Source: Aselliscus stoliczkanus (taxonomy: Eukaryota > Chordata > Mammalia > Chiroptera > Hipposideridae). From it: a stretch of DNA of 64,000 nt. This document shows positions 10,138 to 18,959 of the stretch, piece after piece. The stretch lies in NCBI GenBank assembly GCA_033961575.1, contig CM066736.1, positions 9,767,501 to 9,831,500 on the forward strand, in the 5' to 3' direction. The translations under genes and the position numbers were made by a program. The first letter of the stretch is position 1. Each line of letters starts with the position of its first letter. Under the pieces are notes generated by a model, which saw nothing but the letters and a program-made list of their open reading frames with translations, was not told the DNA's origin and ran no database searches.

Positions 10138-10903
10138 AGTTTCAGGTGTACAACACAAGGCAATAGTTATACTCTTTACCCCCCAAAGTAAAAACCCCCC
10201 TCCCCCAGTTCGCCACCCCACTCCCCCCCCCATATCATACATATCCATCACAACTCCCCTGACTCCCCTCCACGGTATACTCCACATCCCGTGACCATCC
10301 ACATATTCAGTTGCAGTTGGCATACAATACTATACAACATCAGCTTCAGGTGTACAGTGCAGTGATCAAGCCTCTACTCCATCCATGAAGTGGTCTCCCT
10401 AACAAGACATGTGACTATCTGACACGCCACAAAATTTTTACAACATTATTATATTCCCCGAACTGTGTTTCATATCCCTGTGGCAATATTGTAGTTGTCT
10501 ATTTATGCTGTCTAATCCCTTCCCCTTCCTCCCCAACCCCCTCCCAACTAGCAACCCTCAGTTTTTCCTCTACATCTACCAGTCTGTTTACTTTGATCGT
10601 TCACTCAGCTCTTCAGACTCCACACACAAGTGAGATCACATGGTACCTGTCCTTCTCCGACTGACTTATTTCTCGCAACATAATTGTCTCTTCACAACAT
10701 TGTCAATTACATTCCCAGAACTGCCCCCATATCCCTGCGGCAACATTGTAGTCCCACATACACTGTCCAAAACCTTCCCCCTCTCCCTCTTCCCCACTCC
10801 CTGCCAGCCAGCAACCATCAGTTTTTCCTTTATATCTGCTTGATACGACTTCAATCTTCTTAAATTGTCTCTCTGGGTTAGCTTGTTTACCCCTTTCTTT
10901 TGT
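10138..10903 (-). other. 3' region of the half-L1 (ORF2 remnant and 3' UTR)
   Basis: Minus-strand sequence includes an 'aaataagtcagtcggagaag' and 'tgatctcacttgtgtgtgga' block like the end of laurasiatherian L1 ORF2. A G-rich polypurine stretch and the block starting 'catgtcttgttagggagacc' follow, and it ends 'tgtacacctgaaactaat'. The terminal 300 bp matches the L1 fragment at 48468-48791. Runs of G on the minus strand near 10190-10235 could form quadruplexes, a common trait of L1 3' UTRs. Confidence 0.8.
10441..10850 (-). repeat. Imperfect direct duplication inside the half-L1 3' region
   Basis: Two related copies of about 150 bp, at about 10441-10595 and 10695-10850, lie about 254 bp apart. 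Shared landmarks in the same order on the plus strand are a 'caacatt' start, 'catatccctg-ggcaa-attgtag', a C-rich stretch of 'ccttcccc' type, and 'agcaacc-tcagtttttcct'. The copy nearer ORF1 begins about 50 bp past its stop codon, so the deletion that removed ORF2 may have formed together with this duplication. Confidence 0.8.
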
Positions 10904-11776
10904 TTAAAAAAGCCCTTTTAACATTTCTTGCAATGCTGGCTTGGTGGTAATGAATTCCTTAAGCTTATTCTTTTCTGAGAAGCTCTTTATTTCTCCTTCA
11001 ATTTTAAGTGATAGCCGTGCTGGGTAGAGCAATCTTGGTTGTAGGCCTTTATTTTGTGTCACTTTGAATATCTCCTGCCACTCCCTTCTGGCCTGCAGAG
11101 TTTCTGTAGACAAGTCAGCTGTTAGTCTAACAGGAGTTCCTTTGTATGTAACCTGCTGTCTTTCTCTTGCAGCCTCTAGGATTCTGTCTCTGTCTTTAAC
11201 CTTTGCCATTTTGACTATGATGTGTCTTGGTGTGGACCTGTTTGGGTTCAGCTTGTTTGGAACCCTCTGCACTTCCTGGGCATGCATGTTGATTTCCTTC
11301 ACCAGGGTGGGGAAGTTTTCAGTCATTATTTTTGCAAATACATTCTTGACCCCTTGCTTCTTCTCTTCTCCTTCTGGTATCCCTATGATTCGAAGGTGGT
11401 TGCGCTTCACCTTGTCCCATAAGGCTCTTAAACTATTTTCATTGTTTTTTATTCTTTGGTCTTTTTGCTGTGCCAACTGGGTGAGTTCTGCTATTTTATC
11501 TTCCAAATCACTGATCCGCTCCTCTGCTTCATCTACTCTACTGGTGATTCCTTCGAGTGTGTTCTTCATTTCAGTTATTGTATTCTTTAGTTCTAACAGG
11601 TTGTTTTTTATGGTTTCCCTATCCTTCTTTATGTCCTCGCTAAGTTCCGTAAACATTCTTATCATCAGTGTTCTAAACTCTGTCTCTGAAAGGTTGGATC
11701 CCTCTGTTTCATTTGGTTCCATTTCTGGACGTTTCTTCTGATCTTTTACTTGTGACATGTTTCTTTGTTTTCCCAT
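10904..11776 (-). CDS. L1 ORF1: LINE-1 ORF1 protein, intact 290-residue frame
   Basis: Encodes an L1 ORF1p, the trimeric RNA-binding chaperone that coats L1 RNA in cytoplasmic particles. The start at 11776 (MGKQRN) was chosen because A at -3 and G at +4 give a strong initiation context and L1 ORF1 proteins usually start MGK; the frame is open 26 codons further upstream. Residues about 35-118 are heptad-rich coiled coil (ending near LRALWDKVKR). Residues about 126-206 form the RRM, with LRIIGIPEGE and TPRHIIVKM strands. Residues about 208-290 are the C-terminal domain, with VRLTADLSTETLQARREW and YPARLS, including the conserved arginine pair of ARREW. The chain stops at QEMLKGLF, about 20 residues earlier than usual (family length about 330-360; the N-terminus is also short). 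No frameshift or stop interrupts it. Confidence 0.93.
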   Translation of the reverse strand: MGKQRNMSQVKDQKKRPEMEPNETEGSNLSETEFRTLMIRMFTELSEDIKKDRETIKNNLLELKNTITEMKNTLEGITSRVDEAEERISDLEDKIAELTQLAQQKDQRIKNNENSLRALWDKVKRNHLRIIGIPEGEEKKQGVKNVFAKIMTENFPTLVKEINMHAQEVQRVPNKLNPNRSTPRHIIVKMAKVKDRDRILEAARERQQVTYKGTPVRLTADLSTETLQARREWQEIFKVTQNKGLQPRLLYPARLSLKIEGEIKSFSEKNKLKEFITTKPALQEMLKGLF

Positions 11777-11991
11777 TCTGGCTGTCGCTCTGGGATTGCT
11801 TTGATGTATTAGATAGATCACCAGGAGAGCCCTGGCTGGATCACGCAGGCACACAGCTCACGGCCCAACACTCCCAGGAAAATTCCCAGTCTCAGCCTGT
11901 CCCCAATCAGCCGCTCGCAGATCAGGCCGAGCAGCCCGCCAACCAATCACCAGCCTGGCAACTCTGCAAGTGGAGTGTGGAGAGCGGGACC

Positions 11992-12213
11992 GAGGCAGCT
12001 TGCGCACTTCCGCATCTCAGTGAGCAGCCTGTTGGAGCCAGATCACTCCCACTAGGCGTTTCCCTGGCAACACAGCACAAGCCGAGCGGAGGGTGGGGAT
12101 CCGAGGCCGCTCGCGCACTCCCGGGTCTCAGTGAGCAGCCTGTTGGAGCCGGAGGGCACCTGCCCTGCGTTTCCCTGGCAACGCAGTATAAGCTGGGCAG
12201 AGGGTGGGGATCC
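11992..12213 (-). repeat. Two 111-bp tandem monomers in the half-L1 5' UTR
   Basis: Copies at 11992-12102 and 12103-12213 align without gaps at exactly 111 bp. They share 'ctcagtgagcagcctgttgg', 'gcgtttccctggcaac' and 'gagggtggggatcc'. A third copy begins at 12214 ('aaggccgcaggcgcac') and breaks off in an acgcac-type simple repeat. The arrangement recalls the repeated promoter monomers of rodent L1. Differences of roughly 15-20% between the copies mean that the duplication predates this insertion. Confidence 0.9.
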
Positions 12214-12870
12214 AAGGCCGCAGGCGCACGCACGCACACACGCACTTCTGCGCCAATTCCACCAGACCAATGAGGTATTGGACCCGATCCTCCGTGGGAG
12301 GGCCCAAGCCCAACAAAATGGCGTCCTCCCTACACCACTACGCGTGCAGGCCCCATACCACGGGAACCACAGTCCAAACACCTCCAGCCTTTGCACCAAA
12401 GGTGCTCAGTCCAGTCCGTCCCCGCAGGCTCCCGGCTCACACAGCCACTCCCTCCACCAGGAACCAGGTAAGTGCTCACCGGCAAGCAAGCCCGTGCGCC
12501 GGCCCCACTGATTCTCCAGCCGCTCTCAGCCTCACCGAGCTGAGCAAAGAGAGTCCTCACTAATTTACTGCCGGCTGTATTAGAACTCCTCTTCCCGGCA
12601 AAGGAACTCTGGGCTGGTGAGCTCGGTGTGCGGCCGGAGGGTCTCTCCCCCAACCGGAGAAGCCTCCCCACAGCTGGGGCTTCCCTCACAGGGCTCGCCC
12701 TCTCTCGTCTCCGCCCGTCCTACCAGACCCGATGTGGCTTCCTCTTTAAGTTCTTCGTTTAGTGGTTCTGTTTCTCCAGTGTTCCGGGGACCTCCAGAGT
12801 TGAATGCTGTATAATTTGGTTGTAATTTTGGTGTGATCCTCGGAGGCAGTTAGCACAGCATCTGTCTATT

Positions 12871-12880
12871 GCGCCATTTT
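12871..12880 (-). promoter_or_regulatory. YY1-like site at the 5' end of the half-L1
   Basis: On the minus strand the bases read AAAATGGCGC, starting at about +14 of the element. In human L1 a YY1 motif (AAGATGGC core) at the same place directs accurate start-site choice. The position and core agree; binding is inferred. Confidence 0.6.
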
Positions 12881-12893
12881 ACCGGAAGTCTCC

Positions 12894-12907
12894 CTTCCCA
12901 TAATTCT
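12894..12907. repeat. Target-site duplication, right copy
   Basis: An exact repeat of the 14-mer at 10076-10089. In element orientation the cut-site context reads ctctg/agaatt, a loose variant of the L1 endonuclease preference TT/AAAA. Confidence 0.95.
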
Positions 12908-14320
12908 CAGAGTGGTTTGTATGCACCTTTGTTCACGCGGCTCACCCCTTCTGACCACAATTGTCTGGACCAGGAATGGCATCTAACCCAAGAGAAAAAA
13001 TCAAACTATCTTCCCCAGGAAAGACAGAGCTGAGGCTGAAACGGATTCTCTGTCTGTTGTATAGACGGTAATATCCTCATGTGGATACTATGGGGAGCTC
13101 TCTTTGCCTCACCAAGCAGAAAAGGGATAAGGAAAAAGAGGGTCTTTCATGAGGCAGAAGAATAAATGCAGAGAGAGAGAGAGAGAAAGAAAGAAGAGAA
13201 ATGAAGAAAGATCAATTCCTGGTTTCTTGAAAGTCTTCTAGTTCCTGGATAGAACCCTGACTCTTTATAATTGCCCCAACATTTTCCCTCAAGTTAACAC
13301 AAATTGATTTACGTCCTTAAACCCCAAACAGGCTTAACCCAGAAGCCCAGCGATGGGATGCCCTAGACCTCACACCCTTTGTGCAAGGACAAAGGTCGGA
13401 TCTCTCAGCATCCCTGCTCCCTCACCCTGTTTCCTACCTCTTCATCCCTTGGGATTTAAAGATGATAAAAAAAAAAAAAGTAGAGGAAGAAGAAAGACAA
13501 ATGAAACACCTCTGCCCCCATCACTTTATGCTGGTTAGGGTGGGGGGAGGGTGTTATTTGATTTGGTTTCCATTCAGTGCTGAGGTTTGTCCTCCCAGCT
13601 TCTAGCAAGGGTTTCGGTTGCTTTATTTTGGCTCCTAGCTTGTCTGGAGGACTGAAGGGTGTCCAGGGCAGGGCTGTGGTATTTGTATTGGCTGTGAGGG
13701 CTGCTGGGGTAGTAGCAGGGCCTGACCTCAGCCTTCCGTGTGCCACGAGTTTCCTTTCTGGGGTTCCTTGTCCTGGAGGGGATGAGGACAAAATGCACCC
13801 ACCGTGGAGTGTCAGTCCCACCGGTTTGGAATCTCCCAGATGTATTTTGTTTTGTAGGGCCATCACCAGGGATCATGGGAAATAAATGGTGCGTCTCTCC
13901 CCTCTTCTCTCCAGCAAGGGAGGCTGGTGGTTTTGGCTGCCTCTGTGGAAAAACAAATACCCTTCCACAAATAAGTTCTTCTCACAGCCTTGAATTAGTG
14001 TTGGCAAAAACACCTCTAAGTGGGGATTCCACAAAGGCACAAGCCAACCGCACCTTTGAAGAGAGGGCCTCGAAGAGGTGGAGGGGATGGGTTGGGCGGA
14101 GCATTCATTTTGGGGGGCTAAGGGGGTAGTGCATGTCCCTAAAGGGAACTGTCATCGAAATCAAGCACTAGGAGAGCGTGGAGGGACAAGGTGTCCTGGC
14201 ACCTTTCTCTGGATCAGGCTGGATACTTTAATTTCAACCGGCTTCCTAGGTGCTGGCAAAGGCATCTGTGAATCCTAGCAGCCAGCAAGTTCGGGGCTGC
14301 CTGGGAAAAAGCACAATTAT
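12908..14320. other. Unassigned sequence
   Basis: About 1.4 kb without a supported gene. Short purine patches (gagagagagagagaaag near 13172) and mixed GC content. Frames of 100-136 codons near 13456-14129 overlap on both strands and have no recognisable domain. Confidence 0.4.
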
Positions 14321-14370
14321 AAGAAAAGAAAAGAAAAGAAAAGAAAAGAAAAGAAAAGAAAAGAAAAGAG
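14321..14370 (+). repeat. (AAAAG)n microsatellite
   Basis: About ten uninterrupted aaaag pentamers, homopurine on the plus strand. Confidence 0.97.
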
Positions 14371-14574
14371 GTTGCTTTGCAAATGAACTCGCAGACCATG
14401 GAAATGGTACATCAGGGAAAGTTTAAAATACTGGTTGTTTGGTGGAATCTCTCTCTTCAACCCCAAACACACCTTTTTTCGAGCAACACTAAAAAGTCTC
14501 CCTGTCTCAGCATCCCTTGCACCCTTTGCCGCCCCGTGCCCTCACCCGTCCGTCAGCTGGGCCTGCCAGTCTGA

Positions 14575-15060
14575 GGGCTAGGGTATGACATATTTGCACC
14601 ATGCGTAAACACCGCTTACCATTAGGAGCGCCATCTAATGAGAAACAGAGCCACGGGGGGAAGCTTCAAAGTGGTTAACGGAAGGAAGTGCCTGGAACGA
14701 AATCCGACTTGATGTCCCAATTAATACGTCCCCTAATTCTATTTCCTGCCCTTGCGGGCTTGCAGCCGCCTCCCTCTAATTTCTGTGGGAGACGGAGAAT
14801 CGGCTGATGGGGAGGAAGGAACCTGGAAATGCGGAGGCTTCACGGATGACTTGATACGCAGGCAATGGGCATATTAGGACAAATTAGAGAATTAAGGAGG
14901 AGGAAAAAAAAGAGACAACGACAGTCAGAGGAAATGTCATCTCAAGTAATAGTATTAATGGAGACTGGGACTCTGCTGGAGAGGGCGGCCACAGAAATTG
15001 AGAGCTAAAAGCGCCAGCCAAATAGTCTTTTGTTTCAGCCTGGGAGAGAGGAACTGTTGC
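14575..15060. other. Candidate conserved noncoding element
   Basis: Non-repetitive, balanced sequence with scattered CpG and many homeodomain-type cores (ccaattaatacg, cctaattctattt, acaaattagagaattaagg, agtattaatgg). It shows no reading frame, no recognisable mobile element and no microsatellite apart from a short A run. This texture is typical of developmental enhancers, but conservation cannot be tested from one sequence. Confidence 0.35.
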
Positions 15061-15108
15061 CAGACCCTTTTCTTACTGCTCTAGGACCTTGGGATAAAAC
15101 CAGCCATA

Positions 15109-15139
15109 GTTTGTTTGTTTGTTTGTTTGTTTGTTTTTT
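15109..15139 (+). repeat. (TTTG)n microsatellite
   Basis: Seven tandem tttg units followed by a T run. Confidence 0.95.
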
Positions 15140-15645
15140 CCCCAGGAGGATAAAGGGCAAGTCCCGATTTCAGCCAAAAGCTGGTGAATCTAGATGAAGG
15201 CTTTGGATGGAGATAAAGCTAACGTTGAAGACTTTAGCCCATAAATAATAGTCAAGTGAGGATGAGCGGTGGGCTCTGAAAGTGTTCAAAGCTCTTTGAA
15301 ATAACTCTGTGTAACCAGCTTGACATTCTCCCCTTCCATCACTCGTTTCAGCTAAGCGTTGCCCTCTCTCTATATCGTTGCTGAGAAAGGCAGGTGCTTA
15401 CGGAGGATGAAGCATGCCATCCCTGATGCAGTAGAATGAAGAGTGTATCAGACACATCGACGCCCCAAGAGGAGTAGTGACCAGATGACCGTCCTCTACT
15501 TTGTCAGGACAATTCGAGCAGTTTCTGGATTGGTTCCCCCGACGCCACCATCTAGTCTGTTTCAGCCCATTTTGCACACACCTGCCCAGCAAACTTTAGA
15601 AAACACAAAGCCCGTGTCATCACCCCTTCAGTATCTGGTAGAGGC
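15140..15645. other. Unassigned sequence
   Basis: No gene or repeat recognised. It may continue the unique block upstream. Confidence 0.4.
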
Positions 15646-15990
15646 TCTAGTGCCTGTGGGATCAAGTCTGACCCCCTGAGCACGGCATTCAAGGCCTCTC
15701 CTATCCGAACGAGCTTTCTCTGGACCGTTGTGATCCTCCATTTTCCTCTTAGGCCTCCACCCAACCCCACTGTTTTCTTTTACATAAGTATTTGCTGTCC
15801 CTTCCTCCAGCTTTGCCCTTTCCCTTCTTCTTTACTCCCTATTTATCCATCAAGTCTATGATTAAATGGCTCTTCCTTGCTGAACTCTTTCCAGGCATCT
15901 AAATCACCCTTCCGTGTACCTTTCTTTGATTCTCATCTCATGTCCTGCTGGCGTATAATCATTTGCTTTTTCATCTGGCTTTCCTAAGAG
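15646..15990 (+). mobile_element. L2 LINE 3' UTR fragment
   Basis: Block order 'gggatcaagtctgaccccct', 'attcaaggcctctcctatcc', 'tccagctttgccctttccc', 'ttgctgaactctttccaggc' is the 3' part of L2 (facts-and-phrases layout around 'tcaaggccctccacgatctg'). Confidence 0.65.
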
Positions 15991-16289
15991 AATGTCTCCC
16001 AGAAGACACTCAGAGGACAGTACCAATGGAATAAGGTTTCTCGACATTCAATGTCTGACATGACACAAGGGCTCAGGAAATGGGTAAGGAAAGAAAGAAG
16101 GAGAAAAAAAAAGGAAAGGAGAAAGCAAGAGATGGAAGGAGGAGGGAGGTACCGAGAGAACAGGAAATATCTGGGGCTCCATTGCCCATGGCATAATTTT
16201 ATTCCGCAACAAAGACCTCCAGATGGATGTAAGATCAAGTTGAGTTCATTTTGGAAAGTGTTCGACTTAGGCAAATTGTCCAGGCTACA
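15991..16289. other. Unassigned sequence with A/G-rich patch
   Basis: A purine-rich stretch lies near 16078-16150. Otherwise no recognised content. Confidence 0.4.
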
Positions 16290-16640
16290 TGATGTAGCAG
16301 GAGCTGAAGATCCAAAGATGCTTTGGAGACCTGAGTTCAAATCCTTCAGGGCCGGTCGAGTGGCGCGGTGGTTAAGCGCTGGCTTGGGAAGCCAGCGGCC
16401 CTGGTTCGGTCCCACATATGAGGGCCAGTGACACTGCCCTCAAAAAAACAAAAAAACAACAACAAAAAAACAAACAAACAAATCCTTCAGCAATCACAGT
16501 GATTGGGGAGACCATTCCCTCTCTGAGCCTCAGTTCCCTTGTCACTAAAATGGGAAAAAGGGGTCATGAGGATCCAATAAGGTAAAGTACCTAAAGTGCT
16601 TTGCCCAATGCCTGGTGCATATAGTAAGTGATCAATAAAA
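16290..16640 (+). mobile_element. MIR SINE split by a Ser-headed SINE
   Basis: The left arm ends 'acctgagttcaaatccttcag' and the right arm resumes 'ctctctgagcctcagttccc', 'gtcactaaaatgggaaaaag', 'caatgcctggtgcatatagt', 'aagtgatcaataaa', which is the full MIR order. The younger SINE at 16350-16478 inserted into it. Confidence 0.82.
16350..16478 (+). mobile_element. Short tRNA-Ser/Leu-headed SINE
   Basis: The head contains 'tcgagtggcgcggtggttaa' (A-box region), a perfect 7-bp stem gctggct/agccagc around tggga, and 'ctggttcggtccc' (B box). It is followed by 'gagggccagtgacactgccc' and a tail of A with caa/caaa units. The target-site duplication caaatccttcag flanks it exactly (16338-16349 and 16479-16490). 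Confidence 0.93.
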
Positions 16641-17410
16641 TCTAATATACATGAGAGTTGAGCCTGGGAACCCTGCCATTCGTTTAGACCATCTGTGGTT
16701 CCCTCTTCCTCCTCTTACTGGCCTCTTAGTCTGAACTGTTCCCTTTCCTTGTTGCCAGGAGAGACAAGCCAGGGAGTAACCCCAGCATTTGTGCCAACAG
16801 CCACTGGTATCTTGGTTACTGGGGAACAATATCATTGCTGTGGCTTTGTTCCTTAAAGGATCCGATGCCTGCCACAGATATACCCAAACAAAAACCTCCT
16901 GGGAAGAGAAGCAACAGCAAAAATTGCCGGGTATGAGATTTGACGCCTTAGTTTCTCCATGGTTTGTCAGCCAGTGTTTGGGAACCTGGAGGAACTGCTG
17001 AGACCACACTAGGGGTCTTTTCCATCATGATAAACCTCTACACAATCCAGATTCTGTCCTTTATGTCCAGGCTCTAGTGTTCCTGCTGGGAGCAGAAGCC
17101 ACCACTCCCTGGCCAGGCAGTGCCGGTTGATATAAATATTGATTCAGTGGCCAAAGAAACCCAGGTTGGACTTTCTTCTTGAGAAATCACTGAAGACAAA
17201 GAGAATGATCCTGAGGTCTATGGAAGATGGCTTCAAAGTGGTCCAGGGTTTCATCATTCTCCAAAGGGTTGAACTGGATGTTTGTGGCTTTGAGAACTTG
17301 CTTAAGACAAGGCGTTTCCATTTGTAGAGTCCGTGGATGTGTTTGAGCTTGACTGTCGACAAACTTTGAGTAGGGGCCAGAGAGTCTTTCCTTTTCTTGA
17401 TATAGTATGA
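16641..17410. other. Unassigned sequence
   Basis: No supported gene or repeat. Confidence 0.4.
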
Positions 17411-17570
17411 CATTTGCAGAGCTCTTCACCTGTTCAAAGCAGGTTCATATCCATTACTTATTTTAGGTCCTTCCTTGAAGTGTGAGAAGAGGGTGTCATC
17501 ATCTCAATCTGATTGACTTACAAAAAGGCACAGAAAGTTTAAGGCCAAGTGTCATGGATCCATGAGGATT
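17411..17570 (+). mobile_element. MIR SINE fragment
   Basis: 'agctcttcacctgttcaaag', 'tatccattacttattttagg', then 'aaaggcacagaaagtttaag' and 'gccaagtgtcatggatcc' follow the MIR order, strongly diverged. Confidence 0.5.
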
Positions 17571-18030
17571 CACTCAGATCCATTTCAGGACTGAAAGCCT
17601 TATTTCTCTCAGCTTTTAGAAGCTTTGCCAACTGAATGCCTTTTGCCTCAAGCGCTCCCTGGATTTTGCACTCAGCTGACAAGATCCATCTTGCTCAAAT
17701 TATGACCTCTTTCAAGGGCAGCCTGCATCCCAAGACTGGCCATGCAGCGGAGGAAAGGTCTAGACCCTTGGCCCCAATAGAAGGGTCATTCCGTCTTCAG
17801 GACTCCCATGTAGTCTGTGAGAGGTCTTTGTGGAGATTCTGTCAGAGCTCAGTTTTTCTGTCCATCCAACCCTGATTTCTTTCCTTTCTGTCCAACCCCA
17901 GTCAATGTCTTTGCCATTAACCTTCATCCCAGCACCTGCTTCCCAGGGAACCTGCAACGCCAAGGTCACGCAGGGAGAAAGGGACCAAGGCTCGAACCCT
18001 CGTGTCAAGACTCCTGCTCATGCAGGACAT
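17571..18030. other. Unassigned sequence
   Basis: No supported gene or repeat. Confidence 0.4.
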
Positions 18031-18150
18031 CCTTGGTCAGGCTCTGAGCACCCACTAGGTGCCAGGCACTGAGCCAGCAGCTGGAAATGAAGTGATGAAC
18101 ACGGCTCACAGGAGCTCTGCCCTCATGGGACCGTGTCTGAAAGGACAACA
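18031..18150 (+). mobile_element. L2 LINE fragment
   Basis: 'gagcacccactaggtgccag', 'gcactgagccagcagctgg', 'aacacggctcacaggagctc', 'tgccctcatgggacc' is the well-known L2 segment. Confidence 0.7.
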
Positions 18151-18455
18151 GACCTTGACATTAGTTGTCTGCAAGGGGAATGAGTTTTAAGGAAGAGAGG
18201 TACCAGATGTGTGGGAAGTAGGGGGGCTGGGTCATGTGAGGCTTCCTGGAGGCAGACTTGGTTGAATTAGGACCAAAGGATGATGAGCACATGTCCACCA
18301 GACAGAGAATAACTGGTTCAAAGAGCTAGATAGTGGAGGGGGCACAGGGTCAGTGGAATCCACAGGACTCGGGGAGAAGTGGGGAGCATGGCATCTTTCA
18401 TGTCTGGAGGGCATGCATAGTCGGACCATTTGGGTAATTAGGAAAGTTCTGGACT
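18151..18455. other. Unassigned sequence
   Basis: About 300 bp, possibly an extension of the L2 relic (ggaaggcttcctggagg-like wording near 18236-18250). Not assignable with confidence. Confidence 0.35.
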
Positions 18456-18930
18456 CTCTGTGACACCCACCATGGAGGACGCCATCTTGAACACACCTGC
18501 TGCTCCTTCCTCGGAATTGAGGTCAGACTTGGGGCTGGCCTTGGTCAATAGAATACAGCAGAAGTGCTGCTCTTCCAATTTGGCTGTAGGCCTGAAGTGG
18601 CCTGGTGGTTTCCACTTTCACTTTGGAAGCCCAACATCAGGCTGTAGGGAAAACTCATGGCCCTACTGGGTGACGAGAACCATGCGGAGAAGGGAGAAGT
18701 GGAGGCACCAGACATGGGAGGGCATCTTCCTGGACTTTCCGGCTCAGCCTGACCGCCAGGTGAATGCACTGAGTGAGCCCAGCCAATCCCACATGGTGTA
18801 GGAGAGTCACCCAGCTATGGCCTACCTGGATTCTTGACCCACAGAATTGAGAAAAATAATACATCACTGTCATTTTCAACCTTGAAGCTTTGAGTTGGTT
18901 TGTTACACACAATAGCCAACTGAAACGTTC
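18456..18930 (+). mobile_element. MLT1-like LTR
   Basis: Landmarks: 'ttggggctggccttggtcaa' and 'tagaatacagcagaagtgct' in the first half, then 'agtcacccagctatggccta', 'gattcttgacccacagaatt', 'ttgagttggtttgttacaca' and 'caatagccaactgaaac' at the 3' end. No internal retroviral sequence is attached. Confidence 0.72.
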
Positions 18931-18959
18931 TCCCTTAGGAGGAAAACTCTAGATACACA

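Larger units (their letters stand above)
10090..12893 (-). mobile_element. Full-length HAL1-like (half-L1) retrotransposon with ORF1 but no ORF2
   Basis: On the minus strand it runs from a 5' UTR (12893 down to 11777), through ORF1 (11776-10904), to a 3' region and A-rich tail ending at 10090. It is about 2.8 kb against about 6-7 kb for a normal mammalian L1. The roughly 3.8 kb of ORF2 (endonuclease and reverse transcriptase) is absent; only sequence like the last ORF2 codons and the 3' UTR remains. Exact 14-bp target-site duplications at both outer ends show that it inserted in this reduced form rather than losing ORF2 in place, unless a later internal deletion occurred. Mobilisation would need reverse transcriptase from an intact L1. 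HAL1 elements are a described class; whether this lineage is known I cannot say. Confidence 0.9.
11777..12893 (-). promoter_or_regulatory. CpG-rich 5' UTR / internal promoter of the half-L1
   Basis: About 1.1 kb of GC- and CpG-rich sequence between the 5' target-site duplication and the ORF1 start. L1 elements carry their RNA polymerase II promoter inside this region. Its presence in full, beginning within a few bases of the duplication, shows that this copy was reverse-transcribed to its 5' end. It holds tandem monomers (11992-12213) and a YY1-like motif near base +14. Several incidental frames overlap it on both strands. Confidence 0.82.

Noticed and set aside
11064..11741. 225-codon plus-strand frame
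   Set aside because: It lies antisense to L1 ORF1 and is open only because of the codon use of the real frame. It has no domain of its own.
12131..12814. Several frames of 62-126 codons on both strands
   Set aside because: All lie in the GC-rich 5' UTR of the half-L1, where stop codons are rare. None keeps family features.
10090..12893. Processed pseudogene of a cellular gene
   Set aside because: The coding part is L1 ORF1, with an L1 promoter region and terminus. Everything fits a retrotransposon.
15984..16431. 143-codon minus and 126-codon plus frames
   Set aside because: Both run into the SINE at 16350 and overlap each other. No domain.
16350..16478. A tRNA-Ser or tRNA-Leu gene
   Set aside because: The A-box and B-box wording belongs to a SINE head flanked by target-site duplications, and the cloverleaf is not complete.
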